A stretch of 64,000 bases of DNA from Bradyrhizobium sp. CER78 (GCF_029846235.1 NZ_JARVWP010000002.1:62001-126000); one strand, 5' to 3'. Shown: positions 8,271 to 18,307, numbered from the stretch's first letter. A program made the numbers and translations. Notes: a model not told the origin generated them from the letters alone.

Positions 8271-9494
8271 CTACTCCAGCTTCTCCACGTCCCGCAGCGT
8301 CGGGAACAGCTTCATCCAGAGCAATGCGACGGCAACCGTCGCAACGCCGCCGAGCACCGCTGACGGCACGGTGCCGAGCAGCGCCGCGGTGACGCCGCTC
8401 TCGAACTGGCCGAGCTGGTTCGAGGCGTTGATGAACAGGAAATTCACCGCACCGACGCGGCCGCGCATTTCGTCGGGGGTGGCGAGCTGCACCAGCGAGA
8501 AGCGGATCACGACACTGATCGTATCAGCTGCGCCGAGCACCGCGAGCGCCAGCGCCGACAGCCACATCCAGTGCGACAGCGCGAACACCACCGTCGCGAC
8601 GCCGAACACGATCACCGCCTGGAACATGCGCATGCCGACGCGGCGGTTGATGGTGTGCCGCGCCAGCACCATCGTCATCAGCAGCGCGCCGACCGCGGGC
8701 GCGGCGCGCAGGATGCCGAGGCCGAGCGGGCCGGTCTGCAGGATGTCGCGCGCATAGATGGGCAGCAACGCCGTGACGCCGCCGAACAGCACCGCGAACA
8801 GATCTAGCGAGATGGTGCCGAGGATCGCCGGATTGCTGCGCACGAAAGTGACGCCGGCAAACAAATCATCCGACACCTCGCCATTCGTCGCCGCCGCCTG
8901 CTGCAGCCGGCCGATGCCGCCGGTCAGCAGCGCGCCAAGCAGCCAGAACACCATCATGATGCCGTAGGGCGCGCTCGGCATCAGCGCATAGGCGAAGCCG
9001 CCGAGCGCGGGCCCGGTGATGGTCGCGACCTGCGCCGCGCCGCTCGAGATTGCGGTTGCCCGCTGCAGCGAGCCCTGCGGGGCGATCAGCGGCAGCAGCG
9101 CGGCGGTCGCCGGGCTCTCGAACGCGCCGGCGATGCCGAGCACGAAGGTCGCGACGAAGATCTGGATCTCGGAAATGGTGCCGGCAAAAGTGCTTCCGGC
9201 GAGAAACAATGCGGTCAACGCTTCCGCGACCTGGCAGGCCTGCACCACGCGCTTGCGCTCGAAGCGGTCGGCGGCGTGACCGGCGACGAACACCAATAGC
9301 GCCGTCGGCAGGAACTGGACCAGTCCGACCATGCCGAGGTCGAACGCGCTGCCGGTCAGATCGTAGATCTGCCAGCCGATCGCCACCGCGCCGATCTGGC
9401 TGGAGAAGCGCGACAGGCTGCGCGACGACAGAAAGAACAGGAAAGGTCTGTGGCCGAGCAGATCGCGGGCGCCGGCCGGCGTGGCAGAGGACAT
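8271..9494 (-). CDS. MFS transporter (ENTS/DHA3-like)
   Basis: A 407-residue membrane protein with about 12 hydrophobic segments. The cytoplasmic loop AGHAADRFERKRV corresponds to the MFS motif A between helices 2 and 3. The N-terminal half (GHRPFLFFLSSRSLSRFSSQ) resembles DHA3-type exporters. ATG 9494 was preferred over an in-frame start 12 codons upstream because it gives a normal N-terminus; no strong ribosome site separates the two. Probably a drug or metabolite exporter; substrate unknown. Confidence 0.85.
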   Translation of the reverse strand: MSSATPAGARDLLGHRPFLFFLSSRSLSRFSSQIGAVAIGWQIYDLTGSAFDLGMVGLVQFLPTALLVFVAGHAADRFERKRVVQACQVAEALTALFLAGSTFAGTISEIQIFVATFVLGIAGAFESPATAALLPLIAPQGSLQRATAISSGAAQVATITGPALGGFAYALMPSAPYGIMMVFWLLGALLTGGIGRLQQAAATNGEVSDDLFAGVTFVRSNPAILGTISLDLFAVLFGGVTALLPIYARDILQTGPLGLGILRAAPAVGALLMTMVLARHTINRRVGMRMFQAVIVFGVATVVFALSHWMWLSALALAVLGAADTISVVIRFSLVQLATPDEMRGRVGAVNFLFINASNQLGQFESGVTAALLGTVPSAVLGGVATVAVALLWMKLFPTLRDVEKLE

Positions 9495-9610
9495 GGATGA
9501 TTGCGTGACCGAGCGCCTGCAACTTGTCAATGGATTCGAGATGAACGCGCAACAGCATTGCGCTGCGCGAGCCCCCCACCCATAATCACGCGAGGGTTCT
9601 TGGGGGCGTG

Positions 9611-10861
9611 ATGCTGCAGTTGCAATCGGCGTTCGGCGTGGTGGCGTTGCTCGTGATCGCCTGGGTGTTGAGCGAGAATCACCGAAAAGTGTCGCTGTGG
9701 CAGGCGGCGATCGGGCTCGCGGTCACCGTCGTCACCGCGCTGGTGCTGATCAAGGTGCCGCTGGTGACGCAGGCCTTCGGCGCGATCAACGATGCCGTCG
9801 GCACCATCGCGGCGGCGACGCGCGCGGGCACCGCCTTCGTGTTCGGCTATGTCGGCGGCGGCCCGGCGCCGTTCGATCCCAAGGCGCCCGGCTCGGATTT
9901 CATCCTCGCCTTCCAGGCGCTGCCGATCGTGCTGGTCATGAGCGTGCTGACGACGCTGCTGTTCTATTGGCGCGTGCTGCCGCCTGTGGTGCGCGGCATG
10001 GCCTGGCTGCTGGAGCGCACGCTCGGCGTCGGCGGCGCGGTCGGGCTCTCGACCGCCGCCAATATCTTCCTCGGCATGGTCGAGGCCCCGTTGTTCATCC
10101 GCCCCTATCTGGCGCAGCTCAGCCGCAGTGAATTGTTTCTGGTGATGACCGGCGGCATGGCCGGGATCGCCGGCACCGTGCTGGTGCTCTATGCCACGCT
10201 GCTCGCACCGCTGATCCCGGATGCGCCCGCGCATTTCGTCATCGCCTCGGTGCTCGGCGCGCCGGCGGCAATCCTGGTCAGCCTGATCATGATCCCGGAG
10301 ACAACAGACAAACGCACCGGCGGGTCGCTCGACGATCCCGATATCCAGGTGTCGTCGACGATGGACGCCATTGTGAAGGGCACCGCCGCGGGGCTCGAGC
10401 TCTTGATGAACATCATCGCGATGCTGCTGGTGCTGGTCGCGCTGGTCTATCTCGCGAACGCGATCATCGGCCTGCTGCCGGAGGTCGGCGGCGCGAAGAT
10501 CTCGCTGCAACGGCTGCTCGGCTACGTGATGGCTCCGGTGTGCTGGCTGATGGGCCTGCCATGGCCGCAGGCGATCACGGCGGGAAGCCTGATGGGCACC
10601 AAGACCGTGCTGAACGAGCTGATCGCCTATGTCGATCTGTCGAAGCTCGGCCCCGACGCGCTCGATCCCCGCTCGCGGCTGATCATGCTCTACGCGATGT
10701 GCGGCTTTGCCAACTTCGCGAGCCTCGGCATCATGATCGGCGGCCTCGGCATCATGGCGCCCACCCGACGCGACGAGATCAACGCGCTCGGGCTGAAGTC
10801 GGTCGTCTCAGGCACGCTGACGACGTGCCTGATGGGCGCGATCGTGGGGGCGATGACGTGA
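9611..10861 (+). CDS. CNT-family nucleoside transporter (NupC-like)
   Basis: A 416-residue polytopic protein of the concentrative nucleoside transporter family. The middle carries GLSTAANIFLGMVEAPLFIR and the C-terminal half MCGFANFASLGIMIGGLG, both matching the re-entrant and substrate-site regions of NupC proteins. It would import nucleosides with H+ or Na+ across the inner membrane. A GTG at 9608 directly before ATG 9611 is an equivalent start. The last 164 nt of the gene occur again, degraded, at 12466-12631. Confidence 0.93.
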   Translation: MLQLQSAFGVVALLVIAWVLSENHRKVSLWQAAIGLAVTVVTALVLIKVPLVTQAFGAINDAVGTIAAATRAGTAFVFGYVGGGPAPFDPKAPGSDFILAFQALPIVLVMSVLTTLLFYWRVLPPVVRGMAWLLERTLGVGGAVGLSTAANIFLGMVEAPLFIRPYLAQLSRSELFLVMTGGMAGIAGTVLVLYATLLAPLIPDAPAHFVIASVLGAPAAILVSLIMIPETTDKRTGGSLDDPDIQVSSTMDAIVKGTAAGLELLMNIIAMLLVLVALVYLANAIIGLLPEVGGAKISLQRLLGYVMAPVCWLMGLPWPQAITAGSLMGTKTVLNELIAYVDLSKLGPDALDPRSRLIMLYAMCGFANFASLGIMIGGLGIMAPTRRDEINALGLKSVVSGTLTTCLMGAIVGAMT

Positions 10862-11095
10862 TCGTAGCCCGGATGGAGCGCACTACCAGATCGTCATGCC
10901 CAGGCAAGATTTCCTTGCACTTCGCCGTGCCGTCGCGAGAGATTTCCAAGTTGCCGGCCAACCCTGGAGAGGGTATGGGCCGGCCGGCGCGCAGGCCCTC
11001 TGTGTCCGGTGCAGCTTGCGACGTCAGAAAACGAAATGCCTGTGCAGCCGCTGGGGGAAACGGATGGCACAAGAATAAGCGGAAAGGAGCCGCTC

Positions 11096-12193
11096 TTGGG
11101 GACAAACCGAATTGATAGCGATCAGTTGTCGAGAGTCATCGATCGATTTGGGGAAGCTGCGGTAGATCCTGCCGCTTGGCCCGCCATCATGGACGACATC
11201 TGCAGGGCGGTAGGGGCATCAGCAGCCATGCTTCTCCAGAGCGACGTTCGAACGCCAGACGTCCCGCGAACGCAATCGATCGATGAGGCCCTTCAGCTGT
11301 ACTTCAAGCAAGATTGGCACATACGGGATCCGCGAGCCGCTGGATTTCCGCGCATGATGTCCGGCGAGATCGTCACCGACCACGATATCCTGACGCCGGA
11401 GCAGATCCGCTCCGATCCCATGTACAATGAGGTCCTGTATCCGTTCGGGTTTCGATGGTTCGCGGGTATCGGCTTTTGGGCCGAGTCGGCCGCCTGGGCG
11501 CTAACCCTCCAACGAACGGGTCGCGAGGGTCAGTTCGAGGCGCGCGACAAACGCTTGCTTGCACAGCTTGCGCCGCGATTGACGGAGACGGCCACCCTTG
11601 CGACCGCAGTAGGCCGGATCGCCCTCACCTCCATGACCGACGTGCTGAGCAGGGTCCGCCAGCCTGCACTTGTTATCGACCGGCGGGGCATGGTGCTGAG
11701 CACGAACGCTGCGGCCGATGCCGGATTTGACGAGGAAATCCGGATTAGAAATCGACAACTGGTCGTACGTGACAGGAACGCTGCAACCGAACTTGATCAA
11801 CTTATCGACATGGTCCGATCGACGCCTGATACCGCCGCACTGCCTGCCGCGCCGGTAGTGGTCCGCCGCACGGCGAAGCCGCCGGTCGTCATCCGCGTGT
11901 TGCCTGTCGATGGTGCGGCCCGCAGCGTCTTTCTCGGAGCGCGGGTGATGCTTGTCTTGTCCAACTTGACGCCGCGCACGCCCGAGCCCGCGTTGATTTC
12001 GCGGGCGTTCGATCTCACCCCGGCTGAAGCCCGGCTGGTATCGCTGTTGGCGAGCGGCAGATCTCTGGAGCAAGCGGCACAACAGCTACGGATTGTGCGA
12101 GAGACAGCACGTAATCAACTGAAATCAGCATTCTCCAAGACGGGTACGCACCGCCAGGCAGAATTGGTCAGCCTAGTATCGCAGTTGGCATGA
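11096..12193 (+). CDS. LuxR-type helix-turn-helix transcriptional regulator
   Basis: About 365 residues. The C-terminus has the LuxR HTH: FDLTPAEARLVSLLASGRSL and then AAQQLRIVRETARNQLKSAF. The N-terminal 250 residues are an uncharacterised sensor-like region typical of rhizobial orphan LuxR proteins. I chose TTG 11096 because AAAGGAG at 11083-11089 sits 6 nt ahead of it; an ATG at 11036 in the same frame adds 20 residues but has no good ribosome site. The gene is less GC-rich than its neighbours and lies between two copies of the CNT 3' end, suggesting acquisition or rearrangement. The target genes are unknown. Confidence 0.82.
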   Translation: MGTNRIDSDQLSRVIDRFGEAAVDPAAWPAIMDDICRAVGASAAMLLQSDVRTPDVPRTQSIDEALQLYFKQDWHIRDPRAAGFPRMMSGEIVTDHDILTPEQIRSDPMYNEVLYPFGFRWFAGIGFWAESAAWALTLQRTGREGQFEARDKRLLAQLAPRLTETATLATAVGRIALTSMTDVLSRVRQPALVIDRRGMVLSTNAAADAGFDEEIRIRNRQLVVRDRNAATELDQLIDMVRSTPDTAALPAAPVVVRRTAKPPVVIRVLPVDGAARSVFLGARVMLVLSNLTPRTPEPALISRAFDLTPAEARLVSLLASGRSLEQAAQQLRIVRETARNQLKSAFSKTGTHRQAELVSLVSQLA

Positions 12194-12256
12194 CCAAAGC
12201 GGATCGCATAAGCATGCGTGCCAATCTCAGTACCTGGCACGAACTGCAGGGGATTC

Positions 12257-12460
12257 GAAGGCAACGTTCACACCGATCTGTCCGCCGTAGGTGGTGACGT
12301 TACCCTGCCCGACTTGCGAATTGAATGCCGCGTATGCGATCGCATTGGGCGCAAATTTGAAGCGCGTACCAGCGGTCACTGTCCCCCAGTCCTTTCCGAG
12401 CAATACGGCGGGCAGCGAATAGCTGGGCGCAGTGATGCTCAGAAGCGAAGCCGTGACAAG
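12257..12460 (-). pseudogene. autotransporter beta-barrel C-terminal remnant
   Basis: The translation contains SLPAVLLGKDWGTVTAGTRF followed by QIGVNVAF, the last strands of an autotransporter (type V secretion) beta-domain, ending at the typical terminal phenylalanine position. There is no stop after that Phe: the frame continues into unrelated residues. The frame upstream is CNT-tail antisense sequence. Both ends are therefore truncated and only about 65 residues of barrel survive. Confidence 0.6.
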
Positions 12461-12465
12461 CCTGT

Positions 12466-12631
12466 TGATGTGCGGCTTTGCCAACTTTGCGAGCCTCGGC
12501 ATCATGATCGGCGGCCTCGGCATCCATGGCGCCCACCCGGCGCGACGAGATCAACGCGCTCGGGCTGAAGTCGATCGTCTCGGGCACGCTGACGACGTGC
12601 CTGTGGGGGCGATCGTGGGGGCGATGATGTG
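12466..12631 (+). pseudogene. degraded duplicate of the CNT transporter 3' end
   Basis: Nearly base-for-base the same as 10698-10861 from the codons for MCGFANFASLG to the stop. It differs by a few substitutions, an inserted base (GGCATCCATGGCG versus GGCATCATGGCG) and a short deletion near GCCTGTGGGGGCG, so it is frameshifted. The rest of the gene is missing. It cannot make a transporter. Confidence 0.85.
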
Positions 12632-12719
12632 ACGCCGGGCAGTATTTTCAAGAGCGACGACAGGCATGCCCCGACCCAGAGTCTGATGAGATTAGGTTGA
12701 GCTGGAACGGCGTCGAAAC

Positions 12720-12744
12720 TTCACCTCTCCCGGGGAGAGGTGAA
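12720..12744. repeat. short palindrome, cacctctccc type
   Basis: TTCACCTCTCCC followed by GGGGAGAGGTGAA forms a near-perfect 25-nt hairpin. It is a minimal version of the 2841-2964 repeat and lies just downstream of the hydrolase gene that ends at 12787 on the opposite strand, so it may serve as its terminator. Confidence 0.6.
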
Positions 12745-12786
12745 CCAAGACCGCGCCAAGCCGATTCAACCCAAACTCATCCCGTC

Positions 12787-14094
12787 TTAGCGGCTGGTGT
12801 GATCCGCCCCGCCCGCCTCCTTGATGAAGGCGAGCAGCAGCGTGCCGAGCCGATCCGGCTGCTCCTGTTGGATCCAGTGACCCGCACCGTCGATCAGCTC
12901 GACGCCACGCATCCTCGTCGCCGCCTTCGTCCTCATCAGATCGAGCGCGCCCGGCGCCGCGTAGGTGCCCCAATCGCTTGTCCCGCCGATGAAGAGCGAC
13001 GGGACATCGATCGTCTTGCCTGAAAACAGCCGCAACTCAGCGTTCAGGCCAGGATCGGAAAAGACGCGATAAGCCATGAGGGCGCCTTGAAAACCGGTGC
13101 GGCCATACTCCTCCGTGTACACGCCAAGCTCCGGCTCGGTGAGCCATTTGCAGGCCGAGACCTCGGCGGCGGAAGGTTGGAATGGAGCGACGGTCTCGGA
13201 CATCGTCTTGCCGAGATCCATGACGTAATAGGTCGGCATTTGTGCAAGCTCTATTGCGGTTGGCGCCTTCAACGGATGCGGCTTGTTTCCCGGCCAGTCC
13301 GCGCTCTTGACGTGGAAGAATGCGCGAAGAAACGCGTGGAGACCTTGAGGGGGGTGCCACAGGTCATCGTTCGCCTGCCGTGTGCTCAGGTATTGTTGAT
13401 AATGCTGCCTCGGCGGATCGAGCGCCGCCAGCGCGGCCGCTAAACCTTGATTTCCAGTGTTCGGTTGAACCGACGATGGCGCGCTTTCCGCAATGTTGAA
13501 CGGAAACGCCGGCGGACCGGGGAACGGTGCGCTCATCAACACCACCGAGGGAAACACGTCAGGTCGGGCGAGCGCACAATAGGCCGCCACGGGCGAGCCG
13601 AAGTCGTGCCCGACGAGCATTGCCGTGCGCCGATAGCCCAGCGCCGAAACCAATCCGAGGGCGTCGCGCGTCATATTCAAAAGGCTGAAGGACTCGAGCG
13701 GGGCGTCATAGCCGTTCACCCAACCGGTGGTGCGGCCAAAACCCCGCTGGTCGGGCGCCACGACATGGTACCCGGCGTCAGCCAGAATTGGGATCAGGTG
13801 TCGCCAGCCGTAAGCCAAATCCGGGAAGCCGTGCAGCAGCAGTGCAAGCGGCCGGCCGGGGCTTTCGTAGCCGGCCTCGAGAATATGGACATCGAGGCCG
13901 TTGACCCCATGGATCATGCGCGAGCGGACCCCGTTGGGAAGCGCGCCCGCGCCATACGTCGATGTGGTCATATCGGCTCCTCCTGAGGGGTTTGCGTGGG
14001 CCGGTCGAAGTGAAGCCGCAACCAGGCTGGCCGCCCCCATCGCCAGGACGGCTCGTCGGGACGCTGCTTGGCGCAGGATTTGGCAGAGGGGCAT
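12787..14094 (-). CDS. exported alpha/beta hydrolase, epoxide hydrolase-like
   Basis: 435 residues. A twin-arginine-like leader (SRRAVLAMGAASLVAASL, then AHA-N) suggests export. The alpha/beta hydrolase core shows the oxyanion HGFPD, an acid nucleophile in VGHDFGSPVA (Asp, as in epoxide hydrolases and haloalkane dehalogenases) and a catalytic His in GAGHWIQQEQP. An in-frame ATG at 14127 lies inside the operator palindrome with no ribosome site, so ATG 14094 (preceded by AAGGG) was chosen. The gene is divergent from a TetR gene and is probably repressed by it. Substrate unknown. Confidence 0.85.
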   Translation of the reverse strand: MPLCQILRQAASRRAVLAMGAASLVAASLRPAHANPSGGADMTTSTYGAGALPNGVRSRMIHGVNGLDVHILEAGYESPGRPLALLLHGFPDLAYGWRHLIPILADAGYHVVAPDQRGFGRTTGWVNGYDAPLESFSLLNMTRDALGLVSALGYRRTAMLVGHDFGSPVAAYCALARPDVFPSVVLMSAPFPGPPAFPFNIAESAPSSVQPNTGNQGLAAALAALDPPRQHYQQYLSTRQANDDLWHPPQGLHAFLRAFFHVKSADWPGNKPHPLKAPTAIELAQMPTYYVMDLGKTMSETVAPFQPSAAEVSACKWLTEPELGVYTEEYGRTGFQGALMAYRVFSDPGLNAELRLFSGKTIDVPSLFIGGTSDWGTYAAPGALDLMRTKAATRMRGVELIDGAGHWIQQEQPDRLGTLLLAFIKEAGGADHTSR

Positions 14095-14111
14095 CGATCG
14101 CCGCACCCTTT

Positions 14112-14146
14112 CTATGGTGATCGCCATAGTATGGCGATCACCATAG
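14112..14146. promoter_or_regulatory. perfect 16-bp inverted repeat, probable TetR operator
   Basis: Arms CTATGGTGATCGCCAT (14112-14127) and ATGGCGATCACCATAG (14131-14146) are exact reverse complements around the spacer AGT. The site sits between the divergent hydrolase and TetR genes, 17 nt ahead of the chosen hydrolase ATG and 32 nt ahead of the regulator ATG. This is the usual position for an autoregulated TetR-family operator; binding is inferred. Confidence 0.75.
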
Positions 14147-14178
14147 CGGCGTCAAGCGAAACGGATTATGTTGAGGGC

Positions 14179-14760
14179 ATGCCACGTAAGACTGACGCCC
14201 GCGCTCGCGCGATTGCCACGGCCGAACGACTGTTTCGCATCCAGGGCTACACTGCGACTGGATTGACCCAGATCATCGAAGAAAGCGGCGCGCCGAAAGG
14301 ATCGTTCTACTTTCACTTTCCACGCGGCAAGGCACAGCTCGCAGAAGAAGCAATCGATCAATACGTCGCGGCTAGAATTGCTGTTTTACGGAATATCTCG
14401 GCGGGTACGGCGGGTGACGCGCTGAATTTTGTTCAGCAGATTTTCCGCACATTCGCCGCCGAAATGGTCGCCTCTGATTTCCAGTATGGATGTCTGATGC
14501 AAAATCTGGCGAATGAGCTGCCCGCGCTCGACGCCGAGCTGACCAAACGGGTGGCGCGCGGATTTGTCGACTCGACCGAAATTGTCGCGGAGCATTTTCG
14601 GGGATGCGGTTTCACTCCCGCGCGCGCATCCTCTACCGCAGCCGCATTGGTCGCCGCGCTCGAAGGCGCGCGAACGATCGCCCGCCTGGAACGCACGCCG
14701 GCGATATTCGAGGCGCTGGCGGAAGTCGGTGTCCAGAGGTGGGCTGCCGCAGAGCGGTGA
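14179..14760 (+). CDS. TetR/AcrR-family transcriptional regulator
   Basis: 193 residues. The N-terminal HTH reads AERLFRIQGYTATGLTQIIE followed by SGAPKGSFYFHFPRGKAQLA. The C-terminal ligand domain resembles the YcdC/LfrR-like group (TetR_C). ATG 14179 follows GAGGG with suitable spacing; a longer reading would begin inside the palindrome at 14131. It probably represses itself and the divergent hydrolase through 14112-14146. Confidence 0.9.
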   Translation: MPRKTDARARAIATAERLFRIQGYTATGLTQIIEESGAPKGSFYFHFPRGKAQLAEEAIDQYVAARIAVLRNISAGTAGDALNFVQQIFRTFAAEMVASDFQYGCLMQNLANELPALDAELTKRVARGFVDSTEIVAEHFRGCGFTPARASSTAAALVAALEGARTIARLERTPAIFEALAEVGVQRWAAAER

Positions 14761-14787
14761 TCGAGGTCCCGACGTGTATGTACCCGC

Positions 14788-14888
14788 GTCATTCCGGGGC
14801 GTCCGAAGGACGAGCCCGGAATCCATCAGGCCGCAGCCTCAGTGGAGAAATGGATTCCGGGCTCGCGCTGCGCGCGCCCCGGAATGAC
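14788..14888. repeat. intergenic palindromic repeat, gtcattccggggc type
   Basis: Begins GTCATTCCGGGGC and ends GCCCCGGAATGAC, with internal AGCCCGGAATCCAT / ATGGATTCCGGGCT arms. It lies between the convergent tetR and cupin genes. Copies of the same family are at 42034-42129, 52159-52240 and 57743-57823. Confidence 0.85.
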
Positions 14889-14894
14889 AGGAAT

Positions 14895-15461
14895 CTACGC
14901 CTTCAACTCCACCGTCTTGAACTCGGCCGGCAGGATTACTTCGAGTAGCTCGACGTCGTCGGAGTAGTCCAGGATCATGTGCCGGATGCGCGGCGGCTGG
15001 GTCCAGGCGCTGCCTTCCTGCATCAGCGTCTCGCCCTCGCCTTCCATGTAGGTCTTCACCCAGCCCTTGAGCACATAGACCATCTGGAAATCGACGTCGT
15101 GGAAGTGCAGCTTCGACACTTCATCAGGATCGCACGGTCCCTGCAGTCGGATCACGTGCGCCTGGGCGAGACCATGCGAGGCGGCTGCGATGCCGAGGTC
15201 GCGATACTTGGCGTAGGCGCGCAACCCATCGGCCTTGAAGTCCTCTTCGCGGTGATGGCTGATGGCGACGCGCTGCTTCGGCCGTGCCTTGGTCGCTGCC
15301 TTAGTTGCTGTTTTGGGCGCGCTCTTCTTCGCCGCCGAGACGCGGCCCTTGGACTTGATGGTCTTGCGCGCAGAGGATTTCTTGGCACCGGCGCCGAGCC
15401 CGGTCCATTTCTTCTTCACCGCGGTCTTGGCTGCGGATCTTGATGCCGTCTTCTTGGCCAT
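14895..15461 (-). CDS. cupin-domain protein with lysine/alanine-rich N-terminal tail
   Basis: 188 residues. Roughly the first 65 are a disordered, strongly basic Lys/Ala/Ser/Thr tail resembling histone H1-like proteins. The remainder is a single cupin barrel with the metal-site region KLHFHDVDFQMVYVLKGW and a second strand pair around RIRHMILDYSDDVELLEV. ATG 15461 follows GGGAGG. The cupin may bind a metal and small ligand; the tail could bind nucleic acid. No function is known. Confidence 0.82.
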   Translation of the reverse strand: MAKKTASRSAAKTAVKKKWTGLGAGAKKSSARKTIKSKGRVSAAKKSAPKTATKAATKARPKQRVAISHHREEDFKADGLRAYAKYRDLGIAAASHGLAQAHVIRLQGPCDPDEVSKLHFHDVDFQMVYVLKGWVKTYMEGEGETLMQEGSAWTQPPRIRHMILDYSDDVELLEVILPAEFKTVELKA

Positions 15462-15572
15462 TGTTCGCCTCCCGTCTTTTTCTGGCGGGCGGAGGCTAAC
15501 ACAAGTCGCGTCGCGCGAGGTGGGCAAAGGCGCATCGCCTCGCCTTGCCCCTTGCCCTGCGCCCTCAGCGGT

Positions 15573-15863
15573 TCAATTCAGCCGGAATACGCCGTCGACA
15601 GCGCGCAGCTCGGCCGGCTTGACCAGCTTGGAATGCGCCACCGTCACCGAGAACAGCGGGCCCTCGAGCTTCCGCTGCCAGAAAGAGAGGAAATCCTGCA
15701 GCGCCGGAAATTTCGGAAACAGGTCGTAGTTCTGCCAGACATAGGTCTGAAGCAACGAGGGATGATCCGGCATCCGATAAAGGATTTGCGCCGTCGTCAG
15801 CCCATACCCCAACAACTGCTTCCGGAAATCGTCGGAAACAACCCCACCAACTCGCGAGACCAT
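15573..15863 (-). CDS. usg: Usg family protein
   Basis: A 96-residue protein matching the Usg family throughout: DFRKQLLGYGLTTAQILYRM, then a WQNYDLFPKFPAL segment and the ending KPAELRAVDGVFRLN. Usg was first described as an open reading frame beside trpF in Caulobacter; its function is unknown. ATG 15863 follows GGAGG. No trp genes are nearby, so this copy is out of that context. Confidence 0.9.
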   Translation of the reverse strand: MVSRVGGVVSDDFRKQLLGYGLTTAQILYRMPDHPSLLQTYVWQNYDLFPKFPALQDFLSFWQRKLEGPLFSVTVAHSKLVKPAELRAVDGVFRLN

Positions 15864-16176
15864 GCCAACCTCCTGTGACGGAGCGCATTCACATGGTGGC
15901 CGACCTTCCCCGCCGGACCACCGGCAATGGATGCGCTCACATGAGAGAAATGTGACGCACGCGACTAACTCATCTCAAGCCCAAATGTTTAATAGGTTGT
16001 TGAAATTTCTTGCGTTGGCAGCAACTTACCGCAACTGCTAATAGCCCCCCCCCCCCCTTCGGGCCGGCATTAAGGATGCCGAAATGATCCTGGCAGCGAC
16101 CGTCTGCGAGTGCCAATTTTTCTGCTAGAGGCTCTTGCCCGCCGCGAAGGCTTGGCCTATCTCCTGCGCAGCCAGT
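15864..16176. other. groESL upstream region with a 13-C homopolymer
   Basis: No gene is seen. A run of 13 cytosines occupies 16045-16057, followed by TTCGGGCCGGC. A 10-nt element GCGAGTGCCA at 16106-16115 is the exact reverse complement of TGGCACTCGC at 16178-16187, which overlaps the CIRCE left arm, so a second partial HrcA-like half-site may exist here. Confidence 0.5.
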
Positions 16177-16203
16177 CTGGCACTCGCTGGGCTGGACTGC
16201 TAA
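16177..16203 (+). promoter_or_regulatory. CIRCE element (HrcA operator) of groESL
   Basis: CTGGCACTC, nine spacer bases, then GACTGCTAA. Compared with the CIRCE consensus TTAGCACTC-N9-GAGTGCTAA there are two mismatches in the left arm and one in the right, with exact spacing. It lies 44 nt before groES. HrcA repression relieved by heat is the established role of this element. Confidence 0.8.
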
Positions 16204-16247
16204 CACTCCAAAAATCTACAGCATCCGCAAATATTTAGGAGGACTGC

Positions 16248-16562
16248 ATGAAATTCCGTCCGCTTCACGACCGCGTCGTGGTCAAGCGCATCGACGCCGA
16301 AGAGAAGACCGCTGGCGGCATCATCATTCCGGACAGTGCCAAGGAAAAGCCCTCCCAGGGCGAAGTCGTCGCCGTCGGCCCCGGTGGCCGCGACGAAACC
16401 GGCAAGCTGACCCCCATCGACGTCAAGGTCGGCGACCGCGTCCTGTTCGGCAAGTGGTCGGGCACCGAGGTCAAGATCGACGGCGAAGACCTGCTGATCA
16501 TGAAGGAAAGCGACATCATGGGCGTGCTCGACGTCCCCGCTTCCAAGAAGAAGGCGGCCTAA
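16248..16562 (+). CDS. groES: GroES co-chaperonin
   Basis: 104 residues, full length for an alphaproteobacterial GroES. Starts [20 protein letters not shown]; the mobile loop [18 protein letters not shown] and roof loop are intact. It caps the GroEL cage. An AGGAGG precedes ATG 16248, and groEL follows after 45 nt. The CIRCE site upstream implies HrcA control. Bradyrhizobium genomes carry several groESL operons; this is one of them. Confidence 0.97.
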   Translation: MKFRPLHDRVVVKRIDAEEKTAGGIIIPDSAKEKPSQGEVVAVGPGGRDETGKLTPIDVKVGDRVLFGKWSGTEVKIDGEDLLIMKESDIMGVLDVPASKKKAA

Positions 16563-18248
<1,686 letters not shown>

Positions 18249-18278
18249 TCCAGCTACTCAAGGCAAGCCACGAAATGC

Positions 18279-18307
18279 AAAACCCCGGCAGCGATGCCGG
18301 GGTTTTT
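18279..18307 (+). terminator. rho-independent terminator of groESL
   Basis: A 12-bp perfect stem (AAAACCCCGGCA / TGCCGGGGTTTT) with a GCGA tetraloop, followed by further T residues. It lies 31 nt after the groEL stop. Confidence 0.93.

Noticed and set aside
10862..12640. The LuxR segment as an integrative element with att sites
   Set aside because: The two CNT tails are a long direct repeat, but no integrase, recombinase or tRNA target is present and the second copy is diverged; recorded only as a finding.
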